DNA of 64,000 bases from Eustoma russellianum (lineage: Eukaryota > Streptophyta > Magnoliopsida > Gentianales > Gentianaceae). The stretch spans positions 26,018,554-26,082,553 of the forward strand of contig AP025067.1 of NCBI GenBank assembly GCA_036186865.1, read 5' to 3'. The position numbers were made by a program, and so were the translations under genes. This document shows positions 9,433 through 20,639 of the stretch, piece after piece. How positions within the stretch are numbered: the first letter of the stretch is position 1; every line of letters starts with the position of its first letter. The notes beneath the pieces were generated by a model, which worked only from the letters and a program-made list of their open reading frames with translations, was not told the origin of the DNA and did not search any database.

Positions 9433-11610
9433 GGTTGGATATTACTCCTCTGCTTGACATTACATGTTTCTTGCTCTAATTTGGATTTGAAGTTATCAGA
9501 TTCGTCCTGATTGACTCTGGACTTCTATAGGCCTGTGTTGTGCGCATTCAAAATTACCTGTAAGTTTCATGAAATTCATTGAATGGGACAGTTTATCTGT
9601 TCAAATTGCAAAAGTCATACAGTATGTTTTTTTTTTTTGGCTCAATAGAAAATTGAGTTTATGATAAGTTATTTCGGTAAGTTACTAAACTCAAATAGGA
9701 TAACTAGGTTTCAAGACCTAGGTGAAGTACTCTGGCTAAAGTAGAAGATGATGGTTAGACTTTGAACCATAAAGAATGAAGTTTAGCTTGCTGCAAATAG
9801 TTGGGATATCTAATGAGAGACGGCTGGTCTTAACCTCATTGCTTGACACGCTTCATGATAATTTTGTTGTAATTGGGAAGTGTTGTTCCCAAAAGTTATG
9901 GGGAAAAACTTTATAAGTTCCAAATATGTTAAAAAATTACAGACCGATGCTCATTTATTGTCAGGTATATGAAAATGTGGATGAGTCTTGAGTTGTTTTC
10001 CAGTGGTAATTTTTCTTGTCGATACATAAGCTGATCCAAACTGTTGGTTCCATTTGATTGCTGGTTTTCTATTCAGATTGTTTTATAGGTAAAAACGAAA
10101 TTAAATATTCTAATACTCAGTTCAATTAGTGTTCTTTGGTCTTGGAAGATTTTTGTCAACATTACTTGAAGTTTCTTAGTGGCACTTACTAGGAGTGACG
10201 ATATAGAAATCAAGTTCGAAGAGAATTGCAAATTTTTTGTCTGATGATCATTGGAAAATCATGATATTGATTCTTCGTTTGTTAACGATTGTTATACTTA
10301 AGTTGCCTGCTGTTTTCATAGAAACCATTTTCATTTTCCTGACAAAACAAGTATACCTTATAAGAGACCATGCTAGTATGAGGCTCAGTAATGACTGTTT
10401 GATTTAAGTAACACTTGCTAACGAAAAGGTTTGGCTCTCTTGAACCTGTAGCCGTTTCTGTTTATTTTTGTTGAAACGTTAGGTGAAGATCGCAAACCAT
10501 AGTTTTATGATTATTGGAAAATTTTAACCAGCAGTAAATGTGAGATATGCACCTTGAGTTAGCAAACTTGGTTAATACAACTTATTAACTCCTTTTCCTC
10601 AAAAACACCAACATCTCATAAGCTAATCTTGTTTCTACTTTTATTGTGGTTGAGTTTTAAATATATATAAAAGGATTTGAAGAAATGAGTATTTCATGAA
10701 CAACTGCATGTACAAAGGCAATTACACAAGGATTGGTGTATGACCTTTACTAGAGGATCAACAACTTTCCCTGCATTGAATTTCCCATGTGTGGGATGTG
10801 CAAATATAAAATACTTAAAGAGACTCAAGATAATGTTATATTTGAAGTGCCTATTCCTCCAAGAGGTTTCAGCCTTAGGCAGCTAAGATATGGAGACTTC
10901 AAATTTATTGATAAGAACAAACGATGATATGAGTATCATGAGAGGCATACCGCATGAGTTCTAGAGCCTTCTCTCATGTTTAACATCCATCTCATTTTGT
11001 GTTTTTGATGATAATTATTTTACGCAAAATGTTTCTGATGGTTGCTGACCTTGAAATGTACTTCATGGCTTTTACAGTAAATCAAGTGTCTCTGACGATG
11101 GGCACAATAAATGTTCATCTGTTACTTTGTTTATTGTGCAAAGTGCTCGGTTTTAAATCCCTCTTTTTATTGATTTTGATTCAGGGAACTTGAAGGCTGA
11201 AGTTTAAATTGCAGACTGGTCTACTTGTAAAAGAGGTTGACAAGGAGAGTTCTAATTGCTCACCAAAGAAAGATGAATGTGGTTGTTTTTGTAAGAGACA
11301 GGGAGTGGGGAGGCAAGGGACATTCTTAATTGCTACGGTATGTTTTACATTAGTTTCTTAGATAAGAGACCTCTTTGTAGGACGCTTGCGCTTCAAAATT
11401 GGTTGCTGGGTTTACAGTTTCTTGTTTGAGAATAGAGTCTTTTCTACTAGGGTCTCATATGCATGATAGGAAACATCAAAAGTAATAAACGCTCAGGTTC
11501 CTGAGTAAAAAAAACTCAAGCAATCAGATTCTACGTTAATCATAAATAATAAAGTGTAGAGTTTTTTGTTTCCTTTTTTTGGGAAACCAGAAGCTTTCCA
11601 TTTCGCATAT
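9433..11610. other. AT-rich intergenic DNA, uS17 3' region
   Basis: The first part should include the uS17 3' UTR. No domain-bearing ORF was found. Short open stretches near 10780-10925 and 11205-11340 translate into plausible but unrecognised peptides (one has C-x2-C spacing), yet they are broken by stops and lack convincing splice sites. They may be gene debris. Confidence 0.45.
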
Positions 11611-11611
11611 T

Positions 11612-11860
11612 TTTTCCATTTCCAATGGAGTCAAAGACACACCTTCTTTGATTTTGAAATATGATGAAATAAAGCAAAATAACTTACTAAATTGGTTAGA
11701 CTTCTTATATTGTGAAGTAACAGTTGGATCGACACAGCTGGAGGCAATTTTCATTATGTGTCATCGGGAAACAAAACACGTGTGTAGTTGCAAACATCCG
11801 ACCTCTCTATGCTCGTCATAGACAGGAGTCTCTCAGAAAAATAGAGTAATGTTGTTGTAT
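11612..11860 (+). repeat. SINE-like repeat, copy 1 (TTG-tailed)
   Basis: This is a ~250-base unit shared with copies at 12296-12541 (inverted), 14621-14852 and 15302-15560. It runs from a TTTCCAATGGAGTC-like start through TTATATTGTGAAGT and GATCGACAYAGCT to an ACATCCGACC segment and GAGTAATGTTGTTG. The 3' half resembles the tail of plant SINEs that end in GTAATGTTGTTGTTG. No clear A and B boxes remain. Confidence 0.6.
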
Positions 11861-11911
11861 CTGCTATATTGGCCAAAGTTACATAAAGTCACCCTCCCAA
11901 ACGTGGGATGA

Positions 11912-12054
11912 GATCACCTCACCCACTTTTCCTTCACCCCACGCGTCACCGCGCGATACGTGGCAGCAGGGGCCTCATCTAGCCTCACCACCCACCCTTG
12001 CTGCCACGTGTCGCGCGGTGACGCATGAGGTGAGAAATTTAGGGTGAGGGGATC
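11912..12054. mobile_element. foldback MITE, copy 1
   Basis: It forms a near-complete hairpin. GATCACCTCACCC at the left pairs with GGGTGAGGGGATC at the right, and GCGTCACCGCGCG...ACGTGGCAGCAGG pairs with CTGCTGCC-type ACGTGTCGCGCGGTGACGC around a loop at about 11975-11995. It is GC-rich against AT-rich surroundings, has no coding capacity, and is related to 23114-23264. It contains a CACGTG box (12005-12010). Confidence 0.65.
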
Positions 12055-12295
12055 CTAATCCCCAAACGTAGGGTGAATAAACAGCTCCAAGTGGGTGAAG
12101 GCGAGGCACTCCATATGGTCACCGTCAAATATTTTCTCAAAACTATACTTTATTAATAAAGTATAGTTAGCAGCATTCTCTGGTTTAAGTGAATAAAGTA
12201 AGCCTACGTCACACGCCAACTCTGCCAGGAACGTTATAATTACAGACCAAAGCGCTGGAAGTTCTTTGCTGGAATCTCTACGGAACAATAACAAG

Positions 12296-12541
12296 GACAA
12301 TATTATTCTATTGTGTTACAGACTTCCGTCTATGGTGGGGTGGAGTTATTGGATGTACACAACTATACCCATGTGTTAGAAACACATAGAAGTTGTTTCT
12401 CGATGAACCATAATGAAATTGCGTCAAGCTGTGTAGATTAACTGTTACAGCGCAACCAATTTAGTGAGTCATTTTGATTTATTGCATCATATTTTAAAAT
12501 CAATGAAAAAGTATGTTCTTAACTCCATTAGAAATGGAAAG
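12296..12541 (-). repeat. SINE-like repeat, copy 2 (inverted)
   Basis: Its reverse complement matches the copies at 14621-14852 and 15302-15560 over nearly the whole length, including GTGTTTCTAACACATG, CAGCTTGACGC and the GAATAATATTGT tail. It ends beside the reversed TTTCCATTTC start. Confidence 0.6.
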
Positions 12542-13111
12542 CATAACACGTTCAATAGATTTATTTACGTAAATGAAAGCATAACATGTTCAATAAGTTC
12601 AATAGCTTTATTATGGTGATTTATTAGACGAATAACTTTATTATAGTATATGAACTGGTTACCGGAACGGTTAATCCCTATCCCCAAATGTGCAAGTTTT
12701 TCCCAACCGTCCATCTCGAATAACCTTTATTTTCTGAAGCGATAATTATTTCTTTATTTTGGATGTCTTCATCGGACGGAAGTCTTTCTCAACGGCAGAG
12801 TTGGGGAAAAAAATTTAGAAAAAAAGAAACTCAGCCAAACGTTGTTACATGATACGTATTTATTTGAAATATGCACAAAACCGTCGGAGCAAATCAGTAA
12901 AATTATCAAAACAAGTAAATTGTTCCATCTTTGCAATCAAAGTTAACATGATGATAATATGAAGTTGAAAAGGTGAAGGATGAAACTGGTCGTAGCATTG
13001 GGGAAAAAAAAGAATACAAGAATAAAATAATTTCATAGTATAATTTCTGTGATATTCTAATGTGAAAATTCTCGATAACTTGGTGATGTGTGAATTTCCG
13101 TTAATATTTTT
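12542..13111. other. AT-rich non-coding stretch
   Basis: No ORF, RNA gene or repeat could be supported here. Confidence 0.4.
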
Positions 13112-13150
13112 GTGATCTTGAGGTTATGGGTTCGAGCTGTGAAAACAATT
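13112..13150 (+). repeat. SINE fragment (B-box region)
   Basis: GTGATCTTGAGGTTATGGGTTCGAGCTGTG-type sequence resembles the tRNA-derived B-box part of plant SINEs and closely matches 14138-14175. Only the central part is kept. Confidence 0.45.
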
Positions 13151-13301
13151 ACTTTGTGATTTCGAATTTTTTTGATTTCTGTTCATATTCAGGCAAGAAT
13201 CCTCATAAACTGGGCTATTGTTATATCCTATCTCTTTAAAACCTAAAGATTCCCCCGGGGAAAGTCCTACGTTACCCGTAATATGTGGAAGTATTGACGT
13301 A

Positions 13302-13481
13302 TTTTCAAACTTCTATCCCGAGCACACGCAATGGAACCGTAGACAATCAAGTGAAATCAAATCCAAGAAAGAATTTGATCTATGGGCGCATCGTTGTGGT
13401 AAAGGCCGTAATGCAAGAGGACCTCCCCTACAGTATCGTCACCGCAGTAGAGTTTAACCACCAAGTTCGGGATGGATTGAT
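13302..13481. pseudogene. nuclear-integrated plastid DNA: rpl2 5' fragment fused to antisense 5S rRNA fragment
   Basis: About 13305-13417 (plus) is the start of plastid rpl2. Two frames together give STRNGTVDNQVKSNPRKNLIYG and then HRCGKGRNARG, close to the conserved L2 N-terminus, with an indel between. From about 13417 to 13481 the minus strand reads as the central part of plastid 5S rRNA (CCATCCCGAACTTGGTGG, then AACTCTACTGCGGTGACG). In plastid genomes these two genes are far apart, so the junction is a rearrangement, with a short AGAGGA/AGGA overlap at the join. It may have entered the nucleus directly or via mitochondrial DNA. It is non-functional. Confidence 0.8.
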
Positions 13482-13482
13482 G

Positions 13483-13618
13483 TGCAACCTTTATCTTATT
13501 ATACGATATACCACCAGCTCTTTCTCGCAACTTGTTCGATTCTCTATCTACTGATCGTGGATATCTAAACTCTTTCTCATGTCCGCTAATTCTATTCTAA
13601 CCTAACTTCCTTGCCCTC
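13483..13618 (+). repeat. direct repeat copy A
   Basis: This ~136-base segment beginning CCTTTATCTTATTATACG is repeated almost exactly at 13792-13929, on the other side of the N gap. Its origin was not recognised; organellar or transposon DNA is possible. Confidence 0.75.
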
Positions 13619-13696
13619 CCTTCCCCCTGGTTGTTTAAATAATTAGCCTTAGTGCTGTTAAGTTCCTTGCTTCAGGGAAGATAGAAGCACGGGTTA

Positions 13697-13706
13697 NNNN
13701 NNNNNN
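13697..13706. other. assembly gap (10 N)
   Basis: Ten Ns lie between two direct repeats, so the gap length is nominal and the join may be a scaffolding artefact. Confidence 0.98.
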
Positions 13707-13791
13707 CAAATAAGGTCAATTTACTGGTTATTCACAGAGAGATTGGCTTCATGCCTATTCTATTCACAAGAATGCCATCGTTGAGCCTATG

Positions 13792-13929
13792 AATGTGCAG
13801 CCTTTATCTTATTATACGATATACCACCAGCTCTTTCCCGCAACTTGTTCGATTCTCTATCTACTGATCGTGGATATCTAAACTCTTTTTCATGTCCGCT
13901 AATCCTATTCTAACCTAACTTCCTTACCG
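13792..13929 (+). repeat. direct repeat copy B
   Basis: Nearly identical to 13483-13618, with a handful of substitutions, for example TTTCCCGC against TTTCTCGC. It lies right of the assembly gap. Confidence 0.75.
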
Positions 13930-14129
13930 GAAGAGCTCGGTTGTCCCAAGTAACAAATCATATTATAATAGATAATTTTAATTAAGGTAATGTCTTAGCC
14001 TCAAGAAGGTAGGGGAGAAGGACTAATCTCAGTCTATTCGGTTTTCTTGGGAGACTCCCTACTCCACTTGCTTCCTTGTGAGCTCTCTCAAACGTACATA
14101 TCTTTCTGTTGATGAGGTAGATTCGGTTA

Positions 14130-14215
14130 AACGATTTTTGTGATGTTGAGGTCACGAGTTCGAGCTGCGAAAACAGTTTCTTACACAAAGTATAGAGTAA
14201 GGATGCATACATCAT
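14130..14215 (+). repeat. SINE fragment (tRNA-derived B box)
   Basis: GTGATGTTGAGGTCACGAG, TTCGAGCTGCGAAAACAG, then TAGAGTAAGGATGCATACAT follows the central order of Solanaceae TS/Au-like SINEs: B box, an AAACAG block, then the GGTAAGGCTGCGTACA block. It is truncated on both sides. Confidence 0.5.
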
Positions 14216-14620
14216 ATCGGGAAGTAATTTGGTCTTTTTCAAAATTTTGTGTAAATACAGAATTCCAGTGTACCGAAAACGTTTTTTTAATTCTATGGGG
14301 ACTTGGACCGAATATTAAGAGCTTAAAATCCGACAGAATAGTGATATTTGGACAATAAAAAGTTTGTTGGTGAATATTAGTATTTCGATAACGACTTTAT
14401 TCCTGAATGGACCTTTCTTGTACTTCTTTTCGAGTCTTGACAACCAACCTGATGTTCTAAATTAGATGTATAAAATAACTTCACAGCTCCTAATGAATCT
14501 GTTTGGACCAATAAACGTCAAAGCTGGCTTATTAGAATATGATTACGAGAGGAATTATTATTTTAGGCAAAGTATATTAGAGGTCTCTCAACTATTTTCA
14601 CGGGAACATTTTAGACTTCT

Positions 14621-14852
14621 TTCTTGACTTTAGAATATGATAGAATAAAGCAAAATAACTCACTAAATTGGATGCGCTTCTTATATTGTGAAGTGGCAGT
14701 TGATCGACATAGCTTGACACATCATTATAAGTGATCAAGAAACAACATCTGCGTGTTTCTAACGTATGAGTATGGTTACGTACATCCGACCTCTCATACC
14801 TCGCTATAGGCGGGAGCTTCTATGACAATGGAGGTAATATTGTTATTGTATT
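14621..14852 (+). repeat. SINE-like repeat, copy 3
   Basis: Same unit as 11612-11860 and 15302-15560, with GATGCGCTTCTTATATTGTG, GATCGACATAGCTTGACA and GTAATATTGTTATTG recognisable. Its first ~20 bases have decayed. Confidence 0.6.
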
Positions 14853-15301
14853 TGAAAAAAAAACAGAATGTCATAGACACTTATAGAGTCCAGTCCTTTG
14901 TATAATTACACGATTATTTAGTCAAATAGGAGAATATGAAACCTTATATGGCTTTTATGGTCATTAAATAATAGATTAAGAGGTACTACCTAACCTATAA
15001 GAGTTGCTTGAATTGAAGAACCTCCACCCAATAATTCCTGCTACTTACACTATATAGGAGAATTGACATAGACATGTTACCTATGTTCAAAAAAATAACA
15101 AACTTTAGAGACACCTAGTGAAACCTACAATAGGAAAGACTACCAACCTTCTATGTAAGTTTTTAGTGTATCTCTCTCAACGTGACACATGTTATAGATT
15201 TTACTATAAACTTAATTAGAGTGTTTTTTTAATGAGAAAATAGATAACCTTCGCAATCATACAAGATATATTTGCCAATATTTTGTGTTATAACTTATGT
15301 G
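14853..15301. other. AT-rich non-coding stretch
   Basis: Nothing supportable was seen. Confidence 0.4.
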
Positions 15302-15560
15302 TATTTCCAATAGAGTCAAGGACATATTCTTCTCTGATTTTGAAATATGATGGAATAAAACAAAATGACTCACTAAATTAGATGCGTTTCTTATATTGTG
15401 AAGTAGCAGTTAATCGACATAGCTTGACGCTGGATCATCGAAAAACAATCTATGTGTGTTTCTAACACATGTGTATGGTTGCATACATCTGACACCCTCA
15501 TACTTCGCATAGACGGGAGCCTCTAAGCCAATAGAGTAATGTTATTGTTGTTGTTGTGTT
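15302..15560 (+). repeat. SINE-like repeat, copy 4 (best 3' tail)
   Basis: The most complete of the family. It ends in GTAATGTTATTGTTGTTGTTG, the TTG-repeat tail typical of a group of plant SINEs, and carries GTTTCTAACACATGTG and GCATAGACGGGAGCCTC before it. Confidence 0.65.
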
Positions 15561-15794
15561 ATAACCTTTTATATTTGGCAGTATGTGCTTTCTCTTTGCA
15601 TGTATGACATCCAAATAACGCTAGCTTAGACGGGTAAAATCCTTTCTTCAATACCTTTTCAACGAATAAACAACTACACTACATCTTGAAATTGTGTGTT
15701 TGTAGTTGCTTTTTTATTAGGAAGAAGAAAATACATGTCAGAAAGATAAAAACTACGATCTTGTTGTATTAGGCTTCTACATTTGCGCAGAGTC

Positions 15795-15870
15795 TAAGGA
15801 GGGACCGGATGGCTTCGCGATCTGATGTACACAGTCTTACCCTGCACTCTGTGCAAGAGGCTCCCGTATT
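15795..15870 (-). repeat. SINE fragment (GGTAAG-CTGCGTACA block)
   Basis: On the minus strand it reads AGCCTCTTGCACAGAGTGCA, then GGGTAAGACTGTGTACATCAG. This is the conserved middle block of TS/Au-like SINEs, also found at 21678-21934. Confidence 0.5.
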
Positions 15871-16317
15871 TATGCAGGATCCCAGAAAAATGTATGTTCG
15901 AAAAGGGACACGTACAGAGTGAGAGTAATACTGCTATCTGGGTCTGAAGACCAAAAGCCTGAATTCGACCTAATTAGATACTGGATTGCATGCCCATTTT
16001 GCAATGGACTTTTTATATAGATTCTGGCAACATCTTATCAATCTGTAAAAATACTAAACTCTTGATTTGTATCATCTATGAAGCTACCAAATTAAGACGG
16101 AAAGACTTTGGGAGGCACAGATTTGGGCTGGCTTTTGCTTCCAAAAGAAAATAGAGGAGAGAATCTCCTCCCAACTTATACCACGTCACCAATAAATCAA
16201 AGGGCAATAAATAATTTCAATGGATCAGTCGGTTTTTTATTGTCCTTTTCAGAAGTGGTTGTTTGTCGGTAAAATTAGGGATTGGAAAACTGTGTGTTCG
16301 TGCACTGTCTATAGGGA

Positions 16318-16620
16318 TGTTAACGAAACACGCCGAATCAAATATTAGTTTAATGAATTTGGATTCGTTTAACTAAATAAATTGTTCGGCTTGGTTCGTT
16401 TAGCTAAACAAATATTTAAAATTGGTTCAAGTTTGGTTCGATAATCCTTTAACTGTTTAAAACGAGCAGAACAATTCATGAATAATTCGGCTCGTTTTAG
16501 TAAACGAACCCAAACATCTGTTCGAATTCGACTCGTTTATCAACAATTATCGAATGAATACGAACCAAACACGAATCGGACTCGAATAATTTACGACCTG
16601 TTCGGTTTGTTGAACAACCC
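16318..16620. repeat. GTTCGTTTA-rich dispersed repeat
   Basis: The motif TTCGTTTA and its complement TAAACGAA occur several times, with GGCTCGTTTTAGTAAACGA forming a local palindrome near 16488-16507. This composition is typical of a widespread plant non-autonomous element type that I cannot name with certainty. There are no clear terminal repeats. Confidence 0.45.
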
Positions 16621-17305
16621 TATTCTGCAAAAAGAAAAAATTCAGGGATGCTGCATAATTTTGTATTGCCTTACACATTATTTAATTGTAGGTTTTAACT
16701 GAAGTTGCTTGGATGTCAAAGAGCAAAAAGGAAAAAGTTAATATATGCCTTATTCCCGTTTACATTAATGTCTGTAGGTACTTATAATTGAAATATTCAC
16801 GTCATACCTTGCATTTCTATAACATTCTTGACATATAATTTTGGTTTAAAATACTCTTAAGTAGTAAAGTATTCTACAATCAATATAAAATGTCTTTTTT
16901 TTTTATTTTTTTTAGAAAAAGGAACTAGTCCTCATCAAAAGATGGAGGAGATCTGGAAAGTGACTTTTAAGTCAAATTTATAAATGAATTATTAAGCATC
17001 ACCGACTTTGACCCATGCTTAGTTGTTGGAGCTTCCAGGAATAATTAATTATGATACACATTTAGGCTGGAATGTTCTATGAGAATAGGTTCGACTTTAA
17101 AGATTTAATTGTAATAATACATCACATAAGTATAACAGCTTTAGTATGCTGAAGGTTTTTATTTGCTCTAAAACATCGTAGAAAAAAAAATATAGACAGA
17201 TTTTTATTTTTTTATTATGCATCTTTATCTTTTTAAGTTAAAAAATATGATATAATAAAAAACAAACGAATGCTTTTGAGAAATAATAACTGTTAAAGAA
17301 TTCGG
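16621..17305. other. AT-rich non-coding stretch
   Basis: Homopolymer-rich (T run near 16892-16915), with no ORF of note. Confidence 0.4.
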
Positions 17306-20300
17306 TGTTGAAACTTGGGTTTACATGATGTGAGATTCATGTCCACCTAAAAACTTAAGGCAATGGGTGATGATATCTCATCCTCATATAACCCATGTAC
17401 TTTATCTCAAAGTGTTCGATGTAGGACAATATTCTCAACACCCGTCCTCACGTGGCAACGTGGCTTGACGTACAAACGCGCCTTATAACCCATCCTCAAT
17501 CACAAACCACAAGCCAGACATGAACTTCTGGACTTGGATGAAGAGAGACAATAAATGACCAATCTGTAGGACCTGCAAGGCACCACTAGAAGGGGGTTGA
17601 ATACTGGGTGCGGAAAATTTGGTTTTTAAAATTGTTTTAATCCAAAAACCCAACTTCTGAAAACAGTTTCTGTTTTCAGGACCTGTTTTGCGACGTTTGA
17701 AAAATAGGTTACAGGTCTTCAAAAATTCTGAAATTTAGAGAGATTATAGTCTCAGATGTTCTGAGTATCTCCTAAAAATTTCAGATCAAAATTCAACCTT
17801 TAACCCTTTGAAAATTTGTTGGAGGTCAGATTACGCAAATCTGCCAGAAACGGTAGTCTAATTTGAAAAATTTATTCCGATTAAATGGTGGCTCCAAATG
17901 GTCTGAAAATTTAATGACAAACCCCTTACTATATGTATTTAATTGGGTTGAAACAGTTTTGAAAAATTCCTTGGGAAGTTAGTCAAATACGTTCAAAGTC
18001 TCAACATTTGCAAGTGTGAAAATCAGACTGCACTAGTCTCAGAACTATGGACGTTTGAATGACTTATACTTGTCTAAATGAGTTGAAACTTGCGTCAAAT
18101 GAAACTTAAAACATGTGGCTATGTTTATGAAAAATTTCGTGATTTTTGAAATTTGTTTGATATTTTTAAGATCGCAATGAAAATGATGCACTGTGCTGAA
18201 AACTGAAAGTAAGTGCTGAAAAGTAAAAACACAAGGAATTCTATACTGGTTCGGTTAAATCAACCTACTCCAGTCTTCGAGGACACCTTCCTCGGTTATC
18301 ACTAAACAACAAACAACACCTTACCACACAGGGTTGATGGAGTTATACACCAACTCCAACCCTTTATAAATCTTACAACGAATCATAATGATCACGAACA
18401 CCACCACCGAGCGGATAAAAGATTGATCATACCTTGATCAATCTCTTACAACAATATAGCATGCATGGTGGTTTATATGAAGTCTATACAATATGTATGA
18501 ATATGAATACAATAGACTTTTAAAGAGAAGAAAAAAGAAGTGTAGAAGAAGGAGATGATGAAGACGTTTTTCACTCTTGGATTTGTAGGACTTGTCTTCT
18601 CTTTTATTTGCTCTTCTTCTCTCCTTTTTATCAAATGTGGCCGCCCTCTATGTGCTTTTCTTCCCCTTGAAAATTATCTTTTAAGTCATTGGAAGAATAT
18701 CTTGCATCATTGTGACATTCACTTGCTTACTTGGCAACACTTCATTGGATGATCATTATAGCCTTGCTTATTTGACACTCATTGATTGGATGAGAGTTGT
18801 CATCATTTGATGACTGTATAAATCTGAAAATATCACTTAAAAACATGTGCCAATTAGTCATAAAAACATTGCCAATTATCTCACAATCAATCCCACATAA
18901 TTTGGAAGACAAATTGATCACCATTTACCTTCATAAATTCGGCCACCTCATTCTACACATGCTGAATTTTTCAGCATGTGCACTATTTAAGGCACATTCA
19001 AAATACTTCCATTTTATTATCAATTCAATCCATTTAAATTGAAGAGGTAAATATGTCACAATTAAGATGCAATTTTTGGTCAGCTCAAATTTACACATGC
19101 TGAATTTTCAGCATATGTCACATATGTGACATAGTTTGAAACGTTACCTTGTGTAGCTCCCTCTTTTATGTCACCAACCTTGTATACTTCATCCATGGCC
19201 AATCAAGATGCCAACTAGGCTCCACATATGCTCCAACAAAGCTGATATAGTAGGATTGAACATGTGCTGAATTTTATTTTTGCAAACTTTATAAAATAGT
19301 GCACAATGATTATACACATATGGTATATTCCAATCAGCCCTAAATTGATTTTTCTAGAACACTTTAGAATGTATTGAATATGTAAAAAATGTCTAGATAC
19401 ATGTTATATGTCATGCCAAAAAAGTTCCATGTGTCGTGTTCGAAGAAAACCGAATTTTCGACTTTTGTCAATTTCGCAATTTTCTCCGAGTGAATTCAAA
19501 CTTTTTGCACATGTTGTATATATTATGTCACACATAATATACATAGAATAACTTGAATATTCAGCTCTAAAGGCTGAAGTAAAGTGGCGCCCCATGTTCT
19601 TAAAAAGTTGAATTTGAAATATCCATAATTTGGCCTTAATTGGGGGTGATTTGTGTGTGCCAACATGGAATGATTTTATGGCTGAACATACCATGTAAGC
19701 CACGAAATTTGTGGCCATTTTGAAGTGTAGGGGCTGGCCATCTATATATGGCAAGTACGTGACACGTTGGCGAAGTTTCGGTTGTCACCCGATACGACAA
19801 TTTTTGGTTTAGAAGCTTGTAACGTGTCGTAATAATTTTGTCATCACCATGACTTATATCATATGCTATAAGACCTGAATATACTCATAAATATAATGTA
19901 AATATGATGGCGTGACGTTAACGTACGTTCGTAAAATATATAACGTGTCGGTAGTACGTTGAAATATATGTGTATAGTGCCTTTTTTTAAAAAATCTGAA
20001 TATATATAAATATATATGTATAAAACGTGTAGAAAGAGGAGTGGGAGAATTTTCATTGTTCAATTTATTGCCTTTGTGCCTTTTCTAAATATATCTTCAT
20101 TTAATGAACTACTTAGTTCATTGAACTAGTTTAGTTCATTAATGGTGGCACCTGAAAATAGTTCAAACACAACAAATGTTTGCCATTTGATGTAAGCTTT
20201 AAAGCTTCATGACTTGTTAGTACGGCAACATTATATATAAACTATATAAGGCAGGTTTCATGCAAAAACGTGTCAAGTCATAAAATGTGTCATGCATTTC

Positions 20301-20538
20301 TTTAGTACACGTTATTTAAATCATGCATTTTGTAATCACTCAAACCCCTTTTTATCAACACAATCATGGAAGATGTGAGTCTACATTTTAAAATAGCTCT
20401 GATACCATATTGAAATTTAGACTTATATGAGGTGAGACATATATCCATTCAAAACTTAAGCAATAGGTGGTGGTACCTCATCCTTATATAACATATGTAT
20501 TTTATCTCAGTGTATGATGTGGTACAATATTATCAACA
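17306..20538 (-). mobile_element. TRIM-like miniature LTR element carrying a nested solo LTR
   Basis: Two ~133-base direct repeats (17306-17440 and 20408-20538) share TGTTGAAAC/TATTGAAAT starts, a CTCATCC-TATATAACC-ATGTA core and CAATATT-TCAACA ends. The sequence CTCTGATACCA (20397-20407) abuts the right repeat. On the minus strand it is TGGTATCAGAG, the initiator-Met tRNA primer-binding site, so the element reads minus. Without the solo LTR its interior is only ~160 bases, the size of a terminal-repeat retrotransposon in miniature. No exact 5-bp target duplication is visible (TTCGG against TTCCA). Confidence 0.65.
17565..20360 (-). mobile_element. solo LTR of the SIRE/Maximus-like copia family
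   Basis: Its minus strand aligns with the LTRs at 26405-29448 and 33896-36946 from the start (AGGGGTTTGAGTGATT) to the end (CTTCTAGTGGTGCCTTGCAG). It is flanked by the perfect 5-bp duplication CAATC (17560-17564 and 20361-20365) and has no internal region. This is the classic product of recombination between the two LTRs of one element. Differences from the intact LTRs are many, so it is an older insertion than 26405-36946. Confidence 0.9.
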
Positions 20539-20574
20539 TTCCACACACTTTTCCCCCTTAAATACAAACTTTAA

Positions 20575-20590
20575 CCCCCCCCCCCCCCCC
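20575..20590. repeat. C homopolymer (16)
   Basis: A run of 16 C follows the right TRIM repeat. Its length is likely unreliable in assembly. Confidence 0.9.
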
Positions 20591-20639
20591 GGTCCCCCAA
20601 CGCGGAAAAAAAAAGAATGATTAGATCCACATTCTCAGC

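Noticed and set aside
10780..11340. Possible exons with Cys-rich peptides
   Set aside because: No recognisable domain, stops in frame and no convincing splice sites. Kept only as a remark on the intergenic stretch.
12055..12300. Minus-strand 81-codon ORF beside the first MITE
   Set aside because: It ends in the MITE arm, has no domain and no homologous frame elsewhere in the window. Likely chance.
20575..20590. Poly-C tract as a functional quadruplex or regulatory motif
   Set aside because: A single uninterrupted run next to a repeat end is more likely a slippage or assembly feature than a regulatory site.
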